Shown piece by piece: positions 45,572 through 55,561 of a stretch of 64,000 nt of DNA (positions within the stretch are counted from its first letter, which is position 1; every line of letters starts with the position of its first letter). Position numbers and translations under genes: made by a program. The notes beneath the pieces were generated by a model that was not told the origin of the DNA, did no database searches, and saw only the letters and a list, made by a program, of their open reading frames with translations. Source of the stretch: DATFVA01 sp963711455 (lineage in GTDB: Bacteria > Bacteroidota > Ignavibacteria > Ignavibacteriales > Ignavibacteriaceae); contig CAVQEH010000004.1 in NCBI GenBank assembly GCA_963711455.1, positions 62,001 to 126,000 of the forward strand, written 5' to 3'.

Positions 45572-48097
45572 ATGAAAATAATTAATCGCTTCTTTTTTGT
45601 TTTAATTTTATTCATTTCTATTGATTCATTTCTTTATTCTCAAGAACAATCATATAGTGATACTATAAAAATTCCTGTTCAATACCGCCGTGGAGGTGAG
45701 ATACCTCCCGGTTATCAAAGTTATTCACAGAAATACCAGGGGATAGATCTTCAGGAAGAAAAAAGAAGATCGTACCCTCTTAATAATATAACCCCAGGTA
45801 CAGGAATATGGACAGAACTAAATCCAAAAGTGCCGAGAGTAGAATATTTTGGAATTCATTTTATAAATCCTGATACCGGTTGGGCGGTGGGGGCTGAGGG
45901 CAGTATTATAACTACTCTTGACGGTGGGTTAAGCTGGCATACAATAGATTCACCTACTTCAAATATTCTTCTTAATGTTAGCAGTTATAATGGCAGGATT
46001 GTTATTGCAACAGGTTATGACGGGATTATAATTCGTTCAGAAGATGCAGGTAACTCTTGGCAGCAGGTAGCAAGCGGAGTTAGTGGTGATCTTTGGAGAG
46101 TACAAATGCTTAATGATACACTGGGATGGATATGCGGGGTTGGACCAGCACTGCTGAAGACAACTGATTCTGGTTTAACGTGGAATTCTGTAAGCACAGA
46201 TTATAATACTTTCCAGTATTGGTCGCTTGATTTTTATGATGAAAACATTGGATATATAGCAGGGGGATACGGGAACATTCTGAAAACTACAGATGGCGGC
46301 AATAGCTGGCAGCATTTTGATATTAGTTCGGTTATGGAATACAGTCTTTATACTATTGATGTTGTAACCCCGGATAGAGTGTTCGCAGGAGGCTTTAGCA
46401 GAATAGCTTATACTACAAATGGTGGGAATAGTTGGACTCCGGTCGGGATAAGCGGAACTGTTAACACGATTGCATTTGCTGACAGTCTGGTAGGTTATGA
46501 GGGTGAGGGTGAAGGAGCAACCTGGAAAACTACTGATGGAGGTATTACCTGGCAGATAAACAATTGGTTCCCCTTATATAAAAAAAACTGGATAATGTTT
46601 GTAAATGATACCCTAGGATATATTGCAGGTAACAACTTAAATATTCAGAAGACAACAAATAAAGGCGAACAATGGAAAAGCTGCATTATAAATGATGATT
46701 TCAAGGATGTTTTTTTTATAAATAAAGACACGGGTTGGGCAGTATCCGATTTTAATTTTTATAAAACAACCAATGCAGGAGATAGCTGGATAAAGCAATC
46801 GTATCCTGCAAGAGCACGTTCTCTATATTTTATTGACGGTTTAACCGGTTTCGCTGGTGATAGAGATAATGGAAAGATATATAAAACAACCAATGGAGGT
46901 GACACCTGGTATGAAACAAACACAACCGGAATAAATGGTAGTATTGGAAAAATTATTTTTTTAGATTCACTGACCGGATTTGCGACTAATGATTTGGTTT
47001 TAAAAACAACTGATAAAGGAGAAAACTGGACCAGCAATTTTAATATTCCATTTAGATACTTTTGGGGAATTGCTCCCTCTAATGATTCAACGATTTGGGC
47101 TGTTGGTGGTGATAATTATCCGTTTGAATTATATAAGTCAACAGATAGGGGTAATAATTGGATTCCAATTCCTTTTGAAGAAGATCAACACGATATATTT
47201 TTTATAAATGAACAGGTTGGATTTATGACAGCTTTTAATCAGCTTTATAAAACAACAAACGGGGGTTCTTCATTTCAGCTAGATTCTACATTATCCTGGT
47301 TCGGGACAAGCAGAATTGAAAATTTTTTAAATCAAAGTGTTTATATAGTAGGTGATAAAGTATTTGTAACAACAAATGAAGGTGAAGAGTGGTTTGATTA
47401 TCCTGAAGTGCAGGGACAAGTTCTGGAAGCATTGAGCTTGTATGAAGTTAACAAAGGATATGCGGTAGGAAACACAGGAATAATTCTAAAATATTTCGAT
47501 GAAAATATACCTGTAGAACTAACTGATTTCTCTGCAGCGGTAAAGGGGAGAGATGTGTTGTTGAACTGGAAAACAATTACTGAAAAAAATAATTTGGGAT
47601 TTAATGTAGAAAGATTGAAAGATAACGAAATTACGAAATCACACATTTGGGAGAGGATTGGTTTTAGTGAAGGTAATGGGACTACTACTAAAACTCATTC
47701 TTATTCATTTACAGACAAAAATGTGTCTCCGGGAGAATATAAATATAGATTAAAACAATTAGATCTTGATGGGAGTTATGAATATAGCAAAGAAGTAGAA
47801 CTAAATATAGAAATACTAAATAATTTCTTTCTTGAACAGAATTATCCTAATCCCTTTAATCCAACAACCAGAATAAGCTTTAGTTTACCAACAGATTCCA
47901 AAGTAATACTAAAATTATTCGATATTCTTGGAAGAGAAATTAAAACATTATTGAATAAAGAATTGCAGGCTGGGTATTATAATATAGATTTCAATGCCTC
48001 AAAATATCCAAGTGGTGTATACATTTACAGTTTAAAAGCTCAGGAAATTAACGGGAAAACATTTAATTCATCAAAGAAAATGCTACTTATAAGATGA
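45572..48097 (+). CDS. Secreted Ycf48/BNR-repeat protein with T9SS sorting domain
   Basis: An 841-residue exported protein with a signal peptide of about 23 residues (ending LYSQ). From about residue 80 to 640 it has roughly a dozen propeller repeats of the Ycf48/BNR (sialidase Asp-box-like) kind, seen as recurring K/TTxxGG(N/L)SW signatures such as KTTDGGNSW, TTNGGNSWTPV and KTTNGGDTW. An Fn3-like segment (VELTDFSAAVKGRDVLLNWKTITEKNNLGFNVE) follows. The end is a type A T9SS sorting domain (EQNYPNPFNPTTRIS to SSKKMLLIR). A binding or surface-display role is likely; no enzyme motif is seen. ATG 45572 after GGGAG is used, not GTG 45545. Confidence 0.85.
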   Translation: MKIINRFFFVLILFISIDSFLYSQEQSYSDTIKIPVQYRRGGEIPPGYQSYSQKYQGIDLQEEKRRSYPLNNITPGTGIWTELNPKVPRVEYFGIHFINPDTGWAVGAEGSIITTLDGGLSWHTIDSPTSNILLNVSSYNGRIVIATGYDGIIIRSEDAGNSWQQVASGVSGDLWRVQMLNDTLGWICGVGPALLKTTDSGLTWNSVSTDYNTFQYWSLDFYDENIGYIAGGYGNILKTTDGGNSWQHFDISSVMEYSLYTIDVVTPDRVFAGGFSRIAYTTNGGNSWTPVGISGTVNTIAFADSLVGYEGEGEGATWKTTDGGITWQINNWFPLYKKNWIMFVNDTLGYIAGNNLNIQKTTNKGEQWKSCIINDDFKDVFFINKDTGWAVSDFNFYKTTNAGDSWIKQSYPARARSLYFIDGLTGFAGDRDNGKIYKTTNGGDTWYETNTTGINGSIGKIIFLDSLTGFATNDLVLKTTDKGENWTSNFNIPFRYFWGIAPSNDSTIWAVGGDNYPFELYKSTDRGNNWIPIPFEEDQHDIFFINEQVGFMTAFNQLYKTTNGGSSFQLDSTLSWFGTSRIENFLNQSVYIVGDKVFVTTNEGEEWFDYPEVQGQVLEALSLYEVNKGYAVGNTGIILKYFDENIPVELTDFSAAVKGRDVLLNWKTITEKNNLGFNVERLKDNEITKSHIWERIGFSEGNGTTTKTHSYSFTDKNVSPGEYKYRLKQLDLDGSYEYSKEVELNIEILNNFFLEQNYPNPFNPTTRISFSLPTDSKVILKLFDILGREIKTLLNKELQAGYYNIDFNASKYPSGVYIYSLKAQEINGKTFNSSKKMLLIR

Positions 48098-48209
48098 TAT
48101 TCATTATTTAAAAATTCCGGTATAGAAATAATTCTTACCGGGAGTAATTCAGTATCAAATTATGGAGTGAACACTTGAAATTAATAAAAGAAAATGAACG
48201 TGCACCTCC

Positions 48210-48239
48210 ATAAAAAAGGCCCGCTATTAGACGAGCCTT
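48210..48239 (-). terminator. Intrinsic terminator after OPT transporter
   Basis: On the minus strand AAGGCTCG and CGGGCCTT (one T-G pair) form an 8-bp stem around TCTAATAG, ending in a T-run (48212-48217). It lies 27 bases after the OPT gene stop. Confidence 0.7.
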
Positions 48240-48265
48240 ATAAAATATTAAATCGAATAAAAGAA

Positions 48266-50248
48266 TTATTCTGCTTCCGGTTTTCCTCTTAAGGAATCCC
48301 AGATCATATAAACACAAATTACGGCAAACATAATTAGTGCAAGCAGTTCTGCGGAGTGGGATTCTGCCCATTCTAAATTTACCCAGTTGTAACCAAGATA
48401 TCTTAAGAATGCACTTATAACTCCCATCAATGCACCGCCTGCAATAAATCCTGATGCAATTAATGTTCCGCGTTCCCTTCTTGCATTGTTTACTTTTTCA
48501 TCCTTGCTTCTTGTAGAAACAAAGTGTGCAATCAAACCGCCTACGAGAAGAGGAGTATTTAAACTAAGCGGTATGTACATACCGAGTGCAAATGCGAGTG
48601 ACGGTATGCCGATCATTTGTAAAACAAGAGCAAGGATCGCCCCGATAATATAAAGAACCCAGGGTGCAGGCTGCTGCGCCATTAAAGGCTGAATTACTGC
48701 TGCCATTGCATTTGCCTGGGGAGCAACTAATGAACCTTCACCGACAAAGCCGTAAGTATCGTTCAGTATCATTATAACATAACCAACTGTTAATGCCGAA
48801 ACTAAAACACCAAGGAATTTCCATTGTTCCTGTTTATATGGTGAAGTGCCAAGCCAGTAGCCAATCTTTAAATCTGTTATGAAACCGCCTGCCATTGATA
48901 GTGCCGTACATACAACACCGCCGATTAACAAGGCAGCAACCATCCCCGAATCACCTTTCAGTCCAACGGAAGTTAAGATGATTGATGATAGGATCAATGT
49001 CATCAAAGTCATTCCGCTTACAGGATTTGTTCCTACAATTGCTATTGCATTTGCTGCTACTGTTGTAAACAGGAATGCAATAATCATTACAATTAACAAT
49101 CCGGCTAATGCCCAGCCTATATTGTGCACAACACCGAAATGGAAGAATACAAGCAGCAGAATTGCAGTTGCAATTATACCGAAGACAATAATTTTCATTG
49201 AAACGTCGCGCTGGGTTCTGATGTGCTCATCATCTGTTTTTTTCTTCTGGAAGAGTTCTCTCACTCCCATAGTAACAGCACCCCTTATAATTTTTGATGA
49301 ACGTATGATGCCTATAATTCCGGCCATTGCAATTCCGCCGATGCCAACGTGACGAATATAGTTGCTGAAAATTTCTTCGGCGCTCATCTGGCTTATTAAC
49401 TTTGTAATGTTCGATCCGAGAGGAATTGTAAGGTCTGCACCTATATAAGAAACAAGAGGAATAAGCAGGTACCACGAAACAAACGAACCCGCGCAGATAA
49501 TTGCTGCATACTTTAACCCGACTATATAGCCAAGACCCATAACAGCAGCACCTACATTAAGCCTGAAGACAAGCTTAAATTTATTTGCAAGGGTTTCACC
49601 AAAATCGAAAACACGGGATGTAAATGTTTCACTCCACCATCCGAAGGAAGCGACAATAAAATCATACAGACCCCCGATTATTCCACTTACAACTAAAACC
49701 AGCGCCTGTTTCCCGCCTTTCTCTCCGGCAACAAGAACTTCGGTGGTAGCTGTTGCTTCAGGGAATGGAAATTTTCCGTGCATTTCTGAAACGAAATACT
49801 TTCTGAATGGAATAAGGAAAAGTATTCCGATTATACCTCCAAATGCTGATGCCAGAAAAATCTGGTAGAACTGTGCCTGAAGATTAAGAATGTAAAGTGC
49901 AGGGATAGTAAAGATAGCACCGGCTACAACCAGGCCTGAGTTCTGCCCGATTGACTGGATAATTACATTCTGTCCCAAAGCTCCTTTCATTTTTCGGCTT
50001 GCAGAAAGCCCGACTGCAATAATTGCAATAGGAATAGCTGCTTCAAAAACCTGCCCGATTTTTAAACCAAGGTAAGCTGCTGCTGCAGAAAACAGAACCG
50101 CCATCAATAACCCCATTATTACAGAGTAAGGTGTAACTTCTTTCGGCTTCTGGCTGGCAGTCATTATCGGAACATATTCTTCTCCCGGTTTTAATTCAGA
50201 ATATGCATTCTCCGGCAGACCTTTAACTTTTTCCGTTTGTTCACTCAT
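48266..50248 (-). CDS. OPT-family oligopeptide transporter
   Basis: A 660-residue membrane protein of the OPT family (YSL-like bacterial branch), with about fifteen hydrophobic segments. The N terminus EEYVPIMTASQKPKEVTPYSVIMGLLMAVLFSAAAAYLGLKIGQVFEAAIPIAI is typical of bacterial OPTs, as is the segment KFPFPEATATTEVLVAGEKGG. NPVSGMTLMTLIL and GFITDLKIGYWLG TSPYKQEQW are further conserved parts. OPT proteins carry small peptides or metal chelates by proton symport. Its ATG is 11 bases after the stop of the subtilase gene, so the two are co-transcribed, which suggests that peptides cut by the protease are taken up here. Confidence 0.88.
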   Translation of the reverse strand: MSEQTEKVKGLPENAYSELKPGEEYVPIMTASQKPKEVTPYSVIMGLLMAVLFSAAAAYLGLKIGQVFEAAIPIAIIAVGLSASRKMKGALGQNVIIQSIGQNSGLVVAGAIFTIPALYILNLQAQFYQIFLASAFGGIIGILFLIPFRKYFVSEMHGKFPFPEATATTEVLVAGEKGGKQALVLVVSGIIGGLYDFIVASFGWWSETFTSRVFDFGETLANKFKLVFRLNVGAAVMGLGYIVGLKYAAIICAGSFVSWYLLIPLVSYIGADLTIPLGSNITKLISQMSAEEIFSNYIRHVGIGGIAMAGIIGIIRSSKIIRGAVTMGVRELFQKKKTDDEHIRTQRDVSMKIIVFGIIATAILLLVFFHFGVVHNIGWALAGLLIVMIIAFLFTTVAANAIAIVGTNPVSGMTLMTLILSSIILTSVGLKGDSGMVAALLIGGVVCTALSMAGGFITDLKIGYWLGTSPYKQEQWKFLGVLVSALTVGYVIMILNDTYGFVGEGSLVAPQANAMAAVIQPLMAQQPAPWVLYIIGAILALVLQMIGIPSLAFALGMYIPLSLNTPLLVGGLIAHFVSTRSKDEKVNNARRERGTLIASGFIAGGALMGVISAFLRYLGYNWVNLEWAESHSAELLALIMFAVICVYMIWDSLRGKPEAE

Positions 50249-50259
50249 AAGATATAGCC

Positions 50260-53055
50260 CTATTTAAAGTTAATGATAATTGGTAATTCATATTCAGTTT
50301 CTTTTGAGGCTGAAGATGCAAACGTGATTTTTCCGTAAACTTTTGCACCCTCCGGTATATCATAAGATGGTTTGGAATAATTTAAGTAAAGCTGCTGTTC
50401 AATCGAAGGATAAAGTGATGCGCTTCCTCTTCCGCTTCCTGTTACTGCAAATGGCTGTCCTGCATCCATCTCGGTTTCTTCTTTTACTGTAATGGTCATA
50501 CTATCGGTTACATTGGTAAAACCGGGAATGATTTCAAGTGTAAGATTTGGACCATTTTTAATATCACCCTGTGAAACTGATATACTTCCTGTGTGATAAC
50601 TTAATCCATCCTTTATAAACGCAACTCCGCTGTCATCAAGTATCTGGTAACTAAAGTCGGTTACTTTGTTATAATTTTCTTTGCTTAAAATTATTTCGAA
50701 AATCTTAGAGGCTTCACCTTCTTTCAAAACAAATGGATATTTATAAGTTTCCTTACCGTTCAGTTTAAATTCATGGTTCTGAACATAACCTTCTATTTCT
50801 CCTGATAAATTATATGATTTATGATCGTTAAAATAATTTATTACATCAATTGTATTATTAGTACCGGTAAGCTCATCATCATCAGTCTGTTTGATACTGT
50901 TGAAATCAACAGCAAGGTTATATGCTGAAGTTGTGTCAGCCAGAAAGAATCCTTCGACCATAACTTCATAAACTCCCGGCTGAAAATTGTAATAATCCTT
51001 TTGAATAGATTCATTATCATTTAAAGAATACAGGATAGATGAAAGTTCAATCGGTCTTCCATCCGGATCGGCAATACGGTAACGTACGCCGGTATATTCA
51101 TTTCCAACTTTACTTAATTTGATATGCATTGTGGTTTGTCCGGCTGGTACATCAATATAATACCTGTTAACCATCCCGACACCCACACTTTCTTTCTTCC
51201 ATTCCATTCTATAATTATTTGAAGAGTTAAACTCGTATGGAATAACAACTGTAGCAAGCATATCGAATTCAGGCATTTTTGTATAATCATTACGTGTGGC
51301 GGATATTCTTCCGCAGTATAACCCCGGCTTCTGCAATTTAGATTTGTCTATCCTTACATTTACCGTAGCAGTTTGATCATTACGGATATAAGTTTTTTTC
51401 TGAATGGGAATTAACCAGTCTTTATCGCTCTTTATATCGTATCCGCGGTAGAAAGTTTTATCACCCTGGAAATTATCTCTTTTAATTATATAACTAAAAG
51501 TTTCTTTACCGGTAATGAAAGAACCATCACGGAGATAAAGATTTGGAGCTTTGTTATCGGGCATGTTGGGAGCAAGAGAAGTTATGGTGTAATGTTCGTA
51601 ATTTTTAATTTCCCCACCATCTACATATTTCTTTAAAAGTTCCCAGGCATTTGCCGCGTTTATATAACCATGCCCCTGATCAAGCCAGGTATAGTTATCA
51701 AACACTGTTGCACTTTGTCTTACGGCTTTATAAAGGAGTTCTGAAGGAATTTTTTTATCGGGATATTCTTTTACAGCCGCACTCAGAAGAAGAGACATTA
51801 CCCCGGTAGAATAGGGAGATGCCATACTTGTGCCCCAGAGCCTGTCTACGGGAAAGAAATTCGGAACAGTAGAAAAAGCAGCACCCGGTGATACTACATC
51901 TGGCTTATCAACTTCTCCGCCTCTTGATGAGAAATATAGAATAATATCATGGTTTAATTTTGCACCATAAAGATCCCTGCCCACATTCTGAGTTAATACG
52001 GCTCCGGAAGAAAATACATAATCTGCCGCAGAAGGAAGCCCTGTTGAAGAAATACCCGGGCCTTCATTACCGTTAGCAACGCAGATGTACAGGTAAGGAT
52101 TATTTTTCATAAGATTATTCAGGAAAACTTCCATTTCAGAGCGCCCTTCTATTTCAGAGCCAATCCCGAAACTCATATTAACAATGCACGGTTCTTTTCT
52201 TTCTTTTGAAACTTCATCGGCATAAAGGTAGGCTCTTTTCATACTTCCAGTTACCGTGGCTCCGCCGGTATTTAAATTATTTCCGATCTTTAATGCGATA
52301 ATTTTTGAACCGGGGGCAACACCATTTATAGTTGATCCGTCAATCATATAACCCGATGCAATTCCCGCTACGTGAGTACCATGAAATCCATCATCGAAGA
52401 ACAGGGAAATCTTTTTTTCATCCGGAAAAATATTAACGGCAAAAGTCAACGGAGCCAGATTTTTTGAATTTTCTATTTTGAAATACTGCTGGTCTTTACT
52501 GTAATCTTTTATCGGTTTTTCATCTGACAGATCGCCGTTTCCATTGGTATCAATATAAACAACCCAATCGCCTGAAGCATCCTGGAAGGTAACCATGTAA
52601 TATTTATCATAAGTATTTCCGTTTCCATTTAAATCCGCAGAACCGGAATTGGAATTAATGAGCTGTTTCTCCGCGAGCACTCCGATGAAATAATCTCCTT
52701 TTGCTCCTTTAATACTATCAGCTCCTTTAACTGAATATCCCATCTCATCATTTACAAAATTCCCGTCATCTTCATCGGCCTTGTAAATCGGGATATCACC
52801 TTCCCCTGTAAAATCACGTACATCGATTACTTTGGTTTCCCCCGTTGAGGTTTTTTGCAATCCTGCAATTCCCATATCAACACCGGTATCGAGGATAAAA
52901 ATAATAGTGCCTCTTCCATCATATTCAGGATGGAGACTAAGAAATCTGGATACACCTGTAGGATTTAAATCAAGAAAAGTCTGAGTTGAATCCTGCGCAT
53001 ATAAAAATGCAGTAATAAAAAGAAATAAAACAACAATAATTTTTTTATGATACAT
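50260..53055 (-). CDS. Secreted TPPII-like subtilisin family (S8) peptidase
   Basis: A 931-residue exported serine protease with a signal peptide (1-20, ending LYAQ). The triad is Asp56 in IIFILDTGVDMG, His in DGFHGTHVAGIASGYM (about residue 232) and Ser in LWGTSMASPYSTG (about residue 415). The roughly 175-residue insert between Asp and His is a trait of tripeptidyl peptidase II-type S8 enzymes. Beta-sandwich domains fill the last 450 residues. There is no T9SS sorting domain. It precedes the OPT transporter by 11 bases in one operon, which fits peptide release followed by uptake. Confidence 0.87.
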   Translation of the reverse strand: MYHKKIIVVLFLFITAFLYAQDSTQTFLDLNPTGVSRFLSLHPEYDGRGTIIFILDTGVDMGIAGLQKTSTGETKVIDVRDFTGEGDIPIYKADEDDGNFVNDEMGYSVKGADSIKGAKGDYFIGVLAEKQLINSNSGSADLNGNGNTYDKYYMVTFQDASGDWVVYIDTNGNGDLSDEKPIKDYSKDQQYFKIENSKNLAPLTFAVNIFPDEKKISLFFDDGFHGTHVAGIASGYMIDGSTINGVAPGSKIIALKIGNNLNTGGATVTGSMKRAYLYADEVSKERKEPCIVNMSFGIGSEIEGRSEMEVFLNNLMKNNPYLYICVANGNEGPGISSTGLPSAADYVFSSGAVLTQNVGRDLYGAKLNHDIILYFSSRGGEVDKPDVVSPGAAFSTVPNFFPVDRLWGTSMASPYSTGVMSLLLSAAVKEYPDKKIPSELLYKAVRQSATVFDNYTWLDQGHGYINAANAWELLKKYVDGGEIKNYEHYTITSLAPNMPDNKAPNLYLRDGSFITGKETFSYIIKRDNFQGDKTFYRGYDIKSDKDWLIPIQKKTYIRNDQTATVNVRIDKSKLQKPGLYCGRISATRNDYTKMPEFDMLATVVIPYEFNSSNNYRMEWKKESVGVGMVNRYYIDVPAGQTTMHIKLSKVGNEYTGVRYRIADPDGRPIELSSILYSLNDNESIQKDYYNFQPGVYEVMVEGFFLADTTSAYNLAVDFNSIKQTDDDELTGTNNTIDVINYFNDHKSYNLSGEIEGYVQNHEFKLNGKETYKYPFVLKEGEASKIFEIILSKENYNKVTDFSYQILDDSGVAFIKDGLSYHTGSISVSQGDIKNGPNLTLEIIPGFTNVTDSMTITVKEETEMDAGQPFAVTGSGRGSASLYPSIEQQLYLNYSKPSYDIPEGAKVYGKITFASSASKETEYELPIIINFK

Positions 53056-53204
53056 AAGTATCCCCGCTTACTTTAATTGGTTTAAAATTAATATGAATTA
53101 CATAATCTGAATGAATTAATCCGGTAAGATTAGCATTAGCTAATGATTTAATTAGTTTGGCCATTTCTCCAAAATTACATTTTAAGTGGCACCCCAAAAT
53201 TACG

Positions 53205-53212
53205 TACATTTG
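53205..53212 (+). promoter_or_regulatory. Possible Bacteroidota-type -7 element of rsmI
   Basis: TACATTTG matches TAnnTTTG, 48 bases before the rsmI ATG. The -33 position has only TTTA/TTTT near 53180-53183, so the match is partial. Confidence 0.35.
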
Positions 53213-53259
53213 TATACAGTGACAATTAAATATTTTTTTTTATAGAAATAATTCAGACT

Positions 53260-53937
53260 ATGAATAAAAAATTATACCTTGTTTCCACACCTATTGGTAA
53301 TTTTGATGATATCACCCTCCGCGCATTGAACGTATTGCAGGAGGCAGATTTTATTGTCTGTGAAGAATTTAAAGAGGGCAGGAGACTTTTATCTCATTAT
53401 AAAATTGAAAAAGAGCTTATTGCTTTAAACGAGCATAATGAAGAAGAAGTTGTTAATGATATTGTTTTGAAAATCTTAAATGGTGAAAATGCGGCGCTTA
53501 TTTCAGATTGCGGAACACCCCTTTTTTCAGATCCGGGTCATTTACTTGTTGATGTTTGTATTTCGCAGGGAATAGATGTAATACCTGTTCCAGGAGTAAG
53601 TTCTCTTCTTCCTGCATTGGTTGGTTCAGGATTAGATTTTGAAAAGTTTTTTTATTACGGCTGGCTTTCTCCCAAGAAAGATATCCGCAGACAGGAACTC
53701 TATAATCTGAAGCGTATGAATTATCTTATTGTTATTCTTGATACACCATACCGTCTTAGGACATTACTAGCTGATATTGTAAAAGTGATGGGAAAAAATA
53801 TTCCGGTTGTTATTGCATTTGAACTGACAAAAAAGGATGAAAATTTTTACCGTGGTACTGCTGAAGAGATTCTGCAAAAAGCAGAACAAAAAAATCTGAA
53901 GGGAGAGTTTGTTTTATTGATAGATAATAAAAATTAA
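53260..53937 (+). CDS. rsmI: 16S rRNA 2'-O-ribose C1402 methyltransferase
   Basis: A 225-residue RsmI of the tetrapyrrole-methylase fold, which 2'-O-methylates C1402 of 16S rRNA using SAM. The N-terminal YLVSTPIGNFDDITLRALNVLQEADFIVCEEFKEGRRLL is the family signature, followed by LISDCGTPLFSDPGHLLVDVC, VIPVPGVSSLLPAL and a C-terminal AFELTKKDENFYRGTAEEIL. It is shorter than the E. coli enzyme (286), lacking its C-terminal extension, as in many Bacteroidota. It stands alone on the plus strand. Confidence 0.9.
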   Translation: MNKKLYLVSTPIGNFDDITLRALNVLQEADFIVCEEFKEGRRLLSHYKIEKELIALNEHNEEEVVNDIVLKILNGENAALISDCGTPLFSDPGHLLVDVCISQGIDVIPVPGVSSLLPALVGSGLDFEKFFYYGWLSPKKDIRRQELYNLKRMNYLIVILDTPYRLRTLLADIVKVMGKNIPVVIAFELTKKDENFYRGTAEEILQKAEQKNLKGEFVLLIDNKN

Positions 53938-53956
53938 GTCTGGATTCTTTGCCCTG

Positions 53957-54496
53957 CTAAGTCTGTCTGCCATCTTTATCAACCATGTAAGCCGAAAGGG
54001 CGCTGGTTAGTTTCATAAAATTATTTGGAATAAGTTTCACTATAAATGATTCTATCAGATTAAATGCTATTCCTCCGAATACAGCATTTCCTTTACTACC
54101 GGGAGATAATTCAAGTGATCCGCTGAAAGTAATTTTTGTTCCTCTTCCGGCAATGGCACTTTCAAAACTTGTAACACCCTTGCAGTTCACATATTCAGAA
54201 AATGCATGCGGTTTAATATTCCATCTGCAATTAAAATCTCTCTGATCCCAGTCTGCATAATCTGTCCATATAAACATATCGGATTTAAGATAATTTTTTA
54301 CAACTGCCGGGATCTTCGGTGCTGCATACCAGATATTGGTTATTTTTACTTCATTAGAATCAGAATTGTTCCGTTCATCTTCTACAATTTTATCAATGTC
54401 CTGCAGATATTTAGCTATCTCAGGCAGGTTATCCCTCAATTTTACCCAGGTAAGATCAAGAGGATATTTTACAACGGACATGCATTTAAAATCCAT
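53957..54496 (-). CDS. SRPBCC-like protein, last gene of an unusual operon
   Basis: A 179-residue protein that looks like the SRPBCC/START-like helix-grip fold: a short N-terminal helix, a beta-sheet with turns (FNCRWNIKPHAFSEYVNCKGVTSFESAIAGRGTKITFSGSLELS), and a long C-terminal helix (LIESFIVKLIPNNFMKLTSALSAYMV). Such proteins bind hydrophobic ligands or act as cyclases or hydratases. The C-terminal part of the 717-residue protein in the same operon has a related look. It starts 10 bases after the SDR gene stop. I cannot assign a ligand. The first Met gives MDFKCMSVVKYPL; the alternative MSVVKYPL is five codons on. Confidence 0.7.
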   Translation of the reverse strand: MDFKCMSVVKYPLDLTWVKLRDNLPEIAKYLQDIDKIVEDERNNSDSNEVKITNIWYAAPKIPAVVKNYLKSDMFIWTDYADWDQRDFNCRWNIKPHAFSEYVNCKGVTSFESAIAGRGTKITFSGSLELSPGSKGNAVFGGIAFNLIESFIVKLIPNNFMKLTSALSAYMVDKDGRQT

Positions 54497-54505
54497 AAGC
54501 CAGAA

Positions 54506-55561
54506 TTAATAAAATTTATGATTGAGTCTGTATTTGTAAACTTCGTCTGCCGGGTGTATCTGCGAACGAAGTGAATTTGAAATATGATTGCTTGTAATCA
54601 GCCAGGAGACTGAATCAACTAATGCTTCACGTGATGAAACGGGATTATATCCAAGAGCCCTGATGCGGTCGGAGCTGTACCAGAAATATCTGCCAACCAT
54701 TTTTGCCTGTATGCGTGTTGTAGGGGGTTCTTTTTTACTGAACAGGCTGATGGCTTCATAAACAGAAGCAGCAATGTACGATGAAGTATGATTGGCTGTC
54801 ATTAAAGGACCCGGCAAACCGCACAGCTCGGAAATAATTTTATGGACATCACTCCACAGCAGATTTTCTGATCCTAAAATATATCTCTGATTACTTTCAC
54901 CTTTTAGAGCTGCAATCAGATGTCCTTTAGCAACATCTTTAACAGAAACTATATTACACCCGCCAATCCAGCTTGCTTTAAAAGGATCGTTCAGATAATT
55001 TACTATTATGCTGTTGCTTTCACTTAGTCTGTAATCCCTTCCTCCCACAGTAACAGCTGGTAATACTGAGATTAATTTTATTCCCAATTTATCAGCTAAT
55101 TCAAATCCTGTTTTTTCCTGTTCAATTTTTGCTTCGACATAGGGAGAAATATATTCTGAATTATCAACAGAACTGTCTTCATCCCTTACCTCATATTTTG
55201 TACCTGAACCAAGCACCGCGGATGATGATGTCAGAACAACAGTATTTATTCCTGCAGCATTGGCAGCATTCATAACATTCCTGGTTCCTTCAATTCCGGT
55301 ATTCAGGATTTGTTCGGGAGAATATTTACTATATGTATATAAGGCGGCGGTATGAAAAATTATATCGCATCCTTCCGCAGCTTTTAAAAGTGAATCGTAA
55401 TTTAAAATGTCGCCGTAACAAAATTCCGTATTAATTCCTGAGAGACTTTCCAGGTTGCTTCCGTTCCTTACAAATGATTTTACCTGGAATCCATTGCTGG
55501 TCAATTCATTAACGAGGTTGCTTCCGATAAGTCCATTTGCGCCGGTAACTAAAGCTTTCAT
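54506..55561 (-). CDS. Extended SDR, NAD(P)-dependent epimerase/dihydroflavonol-reductase-like
   Basis: A 351-residue extended short-chain dehydrogenase. The nucleotide site is VTGANGLIGSNLV at residue 4, the region GDILNYDSLLKAAEGCDIIFHTAAL follows, and the active-site Ser (SSSAVLGSG) precedes Tyr in YISPYVEAKIEQEK (YxxxK). It resembles the DFR/3-beta-HSD-like and HpnA-like group acting on hydroxyl or keto groups of hydrophobic substrates. ATG 55561 overlaps the TGA of the previous gene (ATGA). It is the fourth of five tightly linked genes, so its substrate is probably what the neighbouring binding proteins hold; that is inference. Confidence 0.85.
   Translation of the reverse strand: MKALVTGANGLIGSNLVNELTSNGFQVKSFVRNGSNLESLSGINTEFCYGDILNYDSLLKAAEGCDIIFHTAALYTYSKYSPEQILNTGIEGTRNVMNAANAAGINTVVLTSSSAVLGSGTKYEVRDEDSSVDNSEYISPYVEAKIEQEKTGFELADKLGIKLISVLPAVTVGGRDYRLSESNSIIVNYLNDPFKASWIGGCNIVSVKDVAKGHLIAALKGESNQRYILGSENLLWSDVHKIISELCGLPGPLMTANHTSSYIAASVYEAISLFSKKEPPTTRIQAKMVGRYFWYSSDRIRALGYNPVSSREALVDSVSWLITSNHISNSLRSQIHPADEVYKYRLNHKFY

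Noticed and set aside
48879..49352. 157-codon plus-strand ORF
   Set aside because: It lies wholly antisense to the OPT transporter, has no ribosome-binding site and a Pro/Ile/Ala-rich composition that mirrors the transporter's codons.
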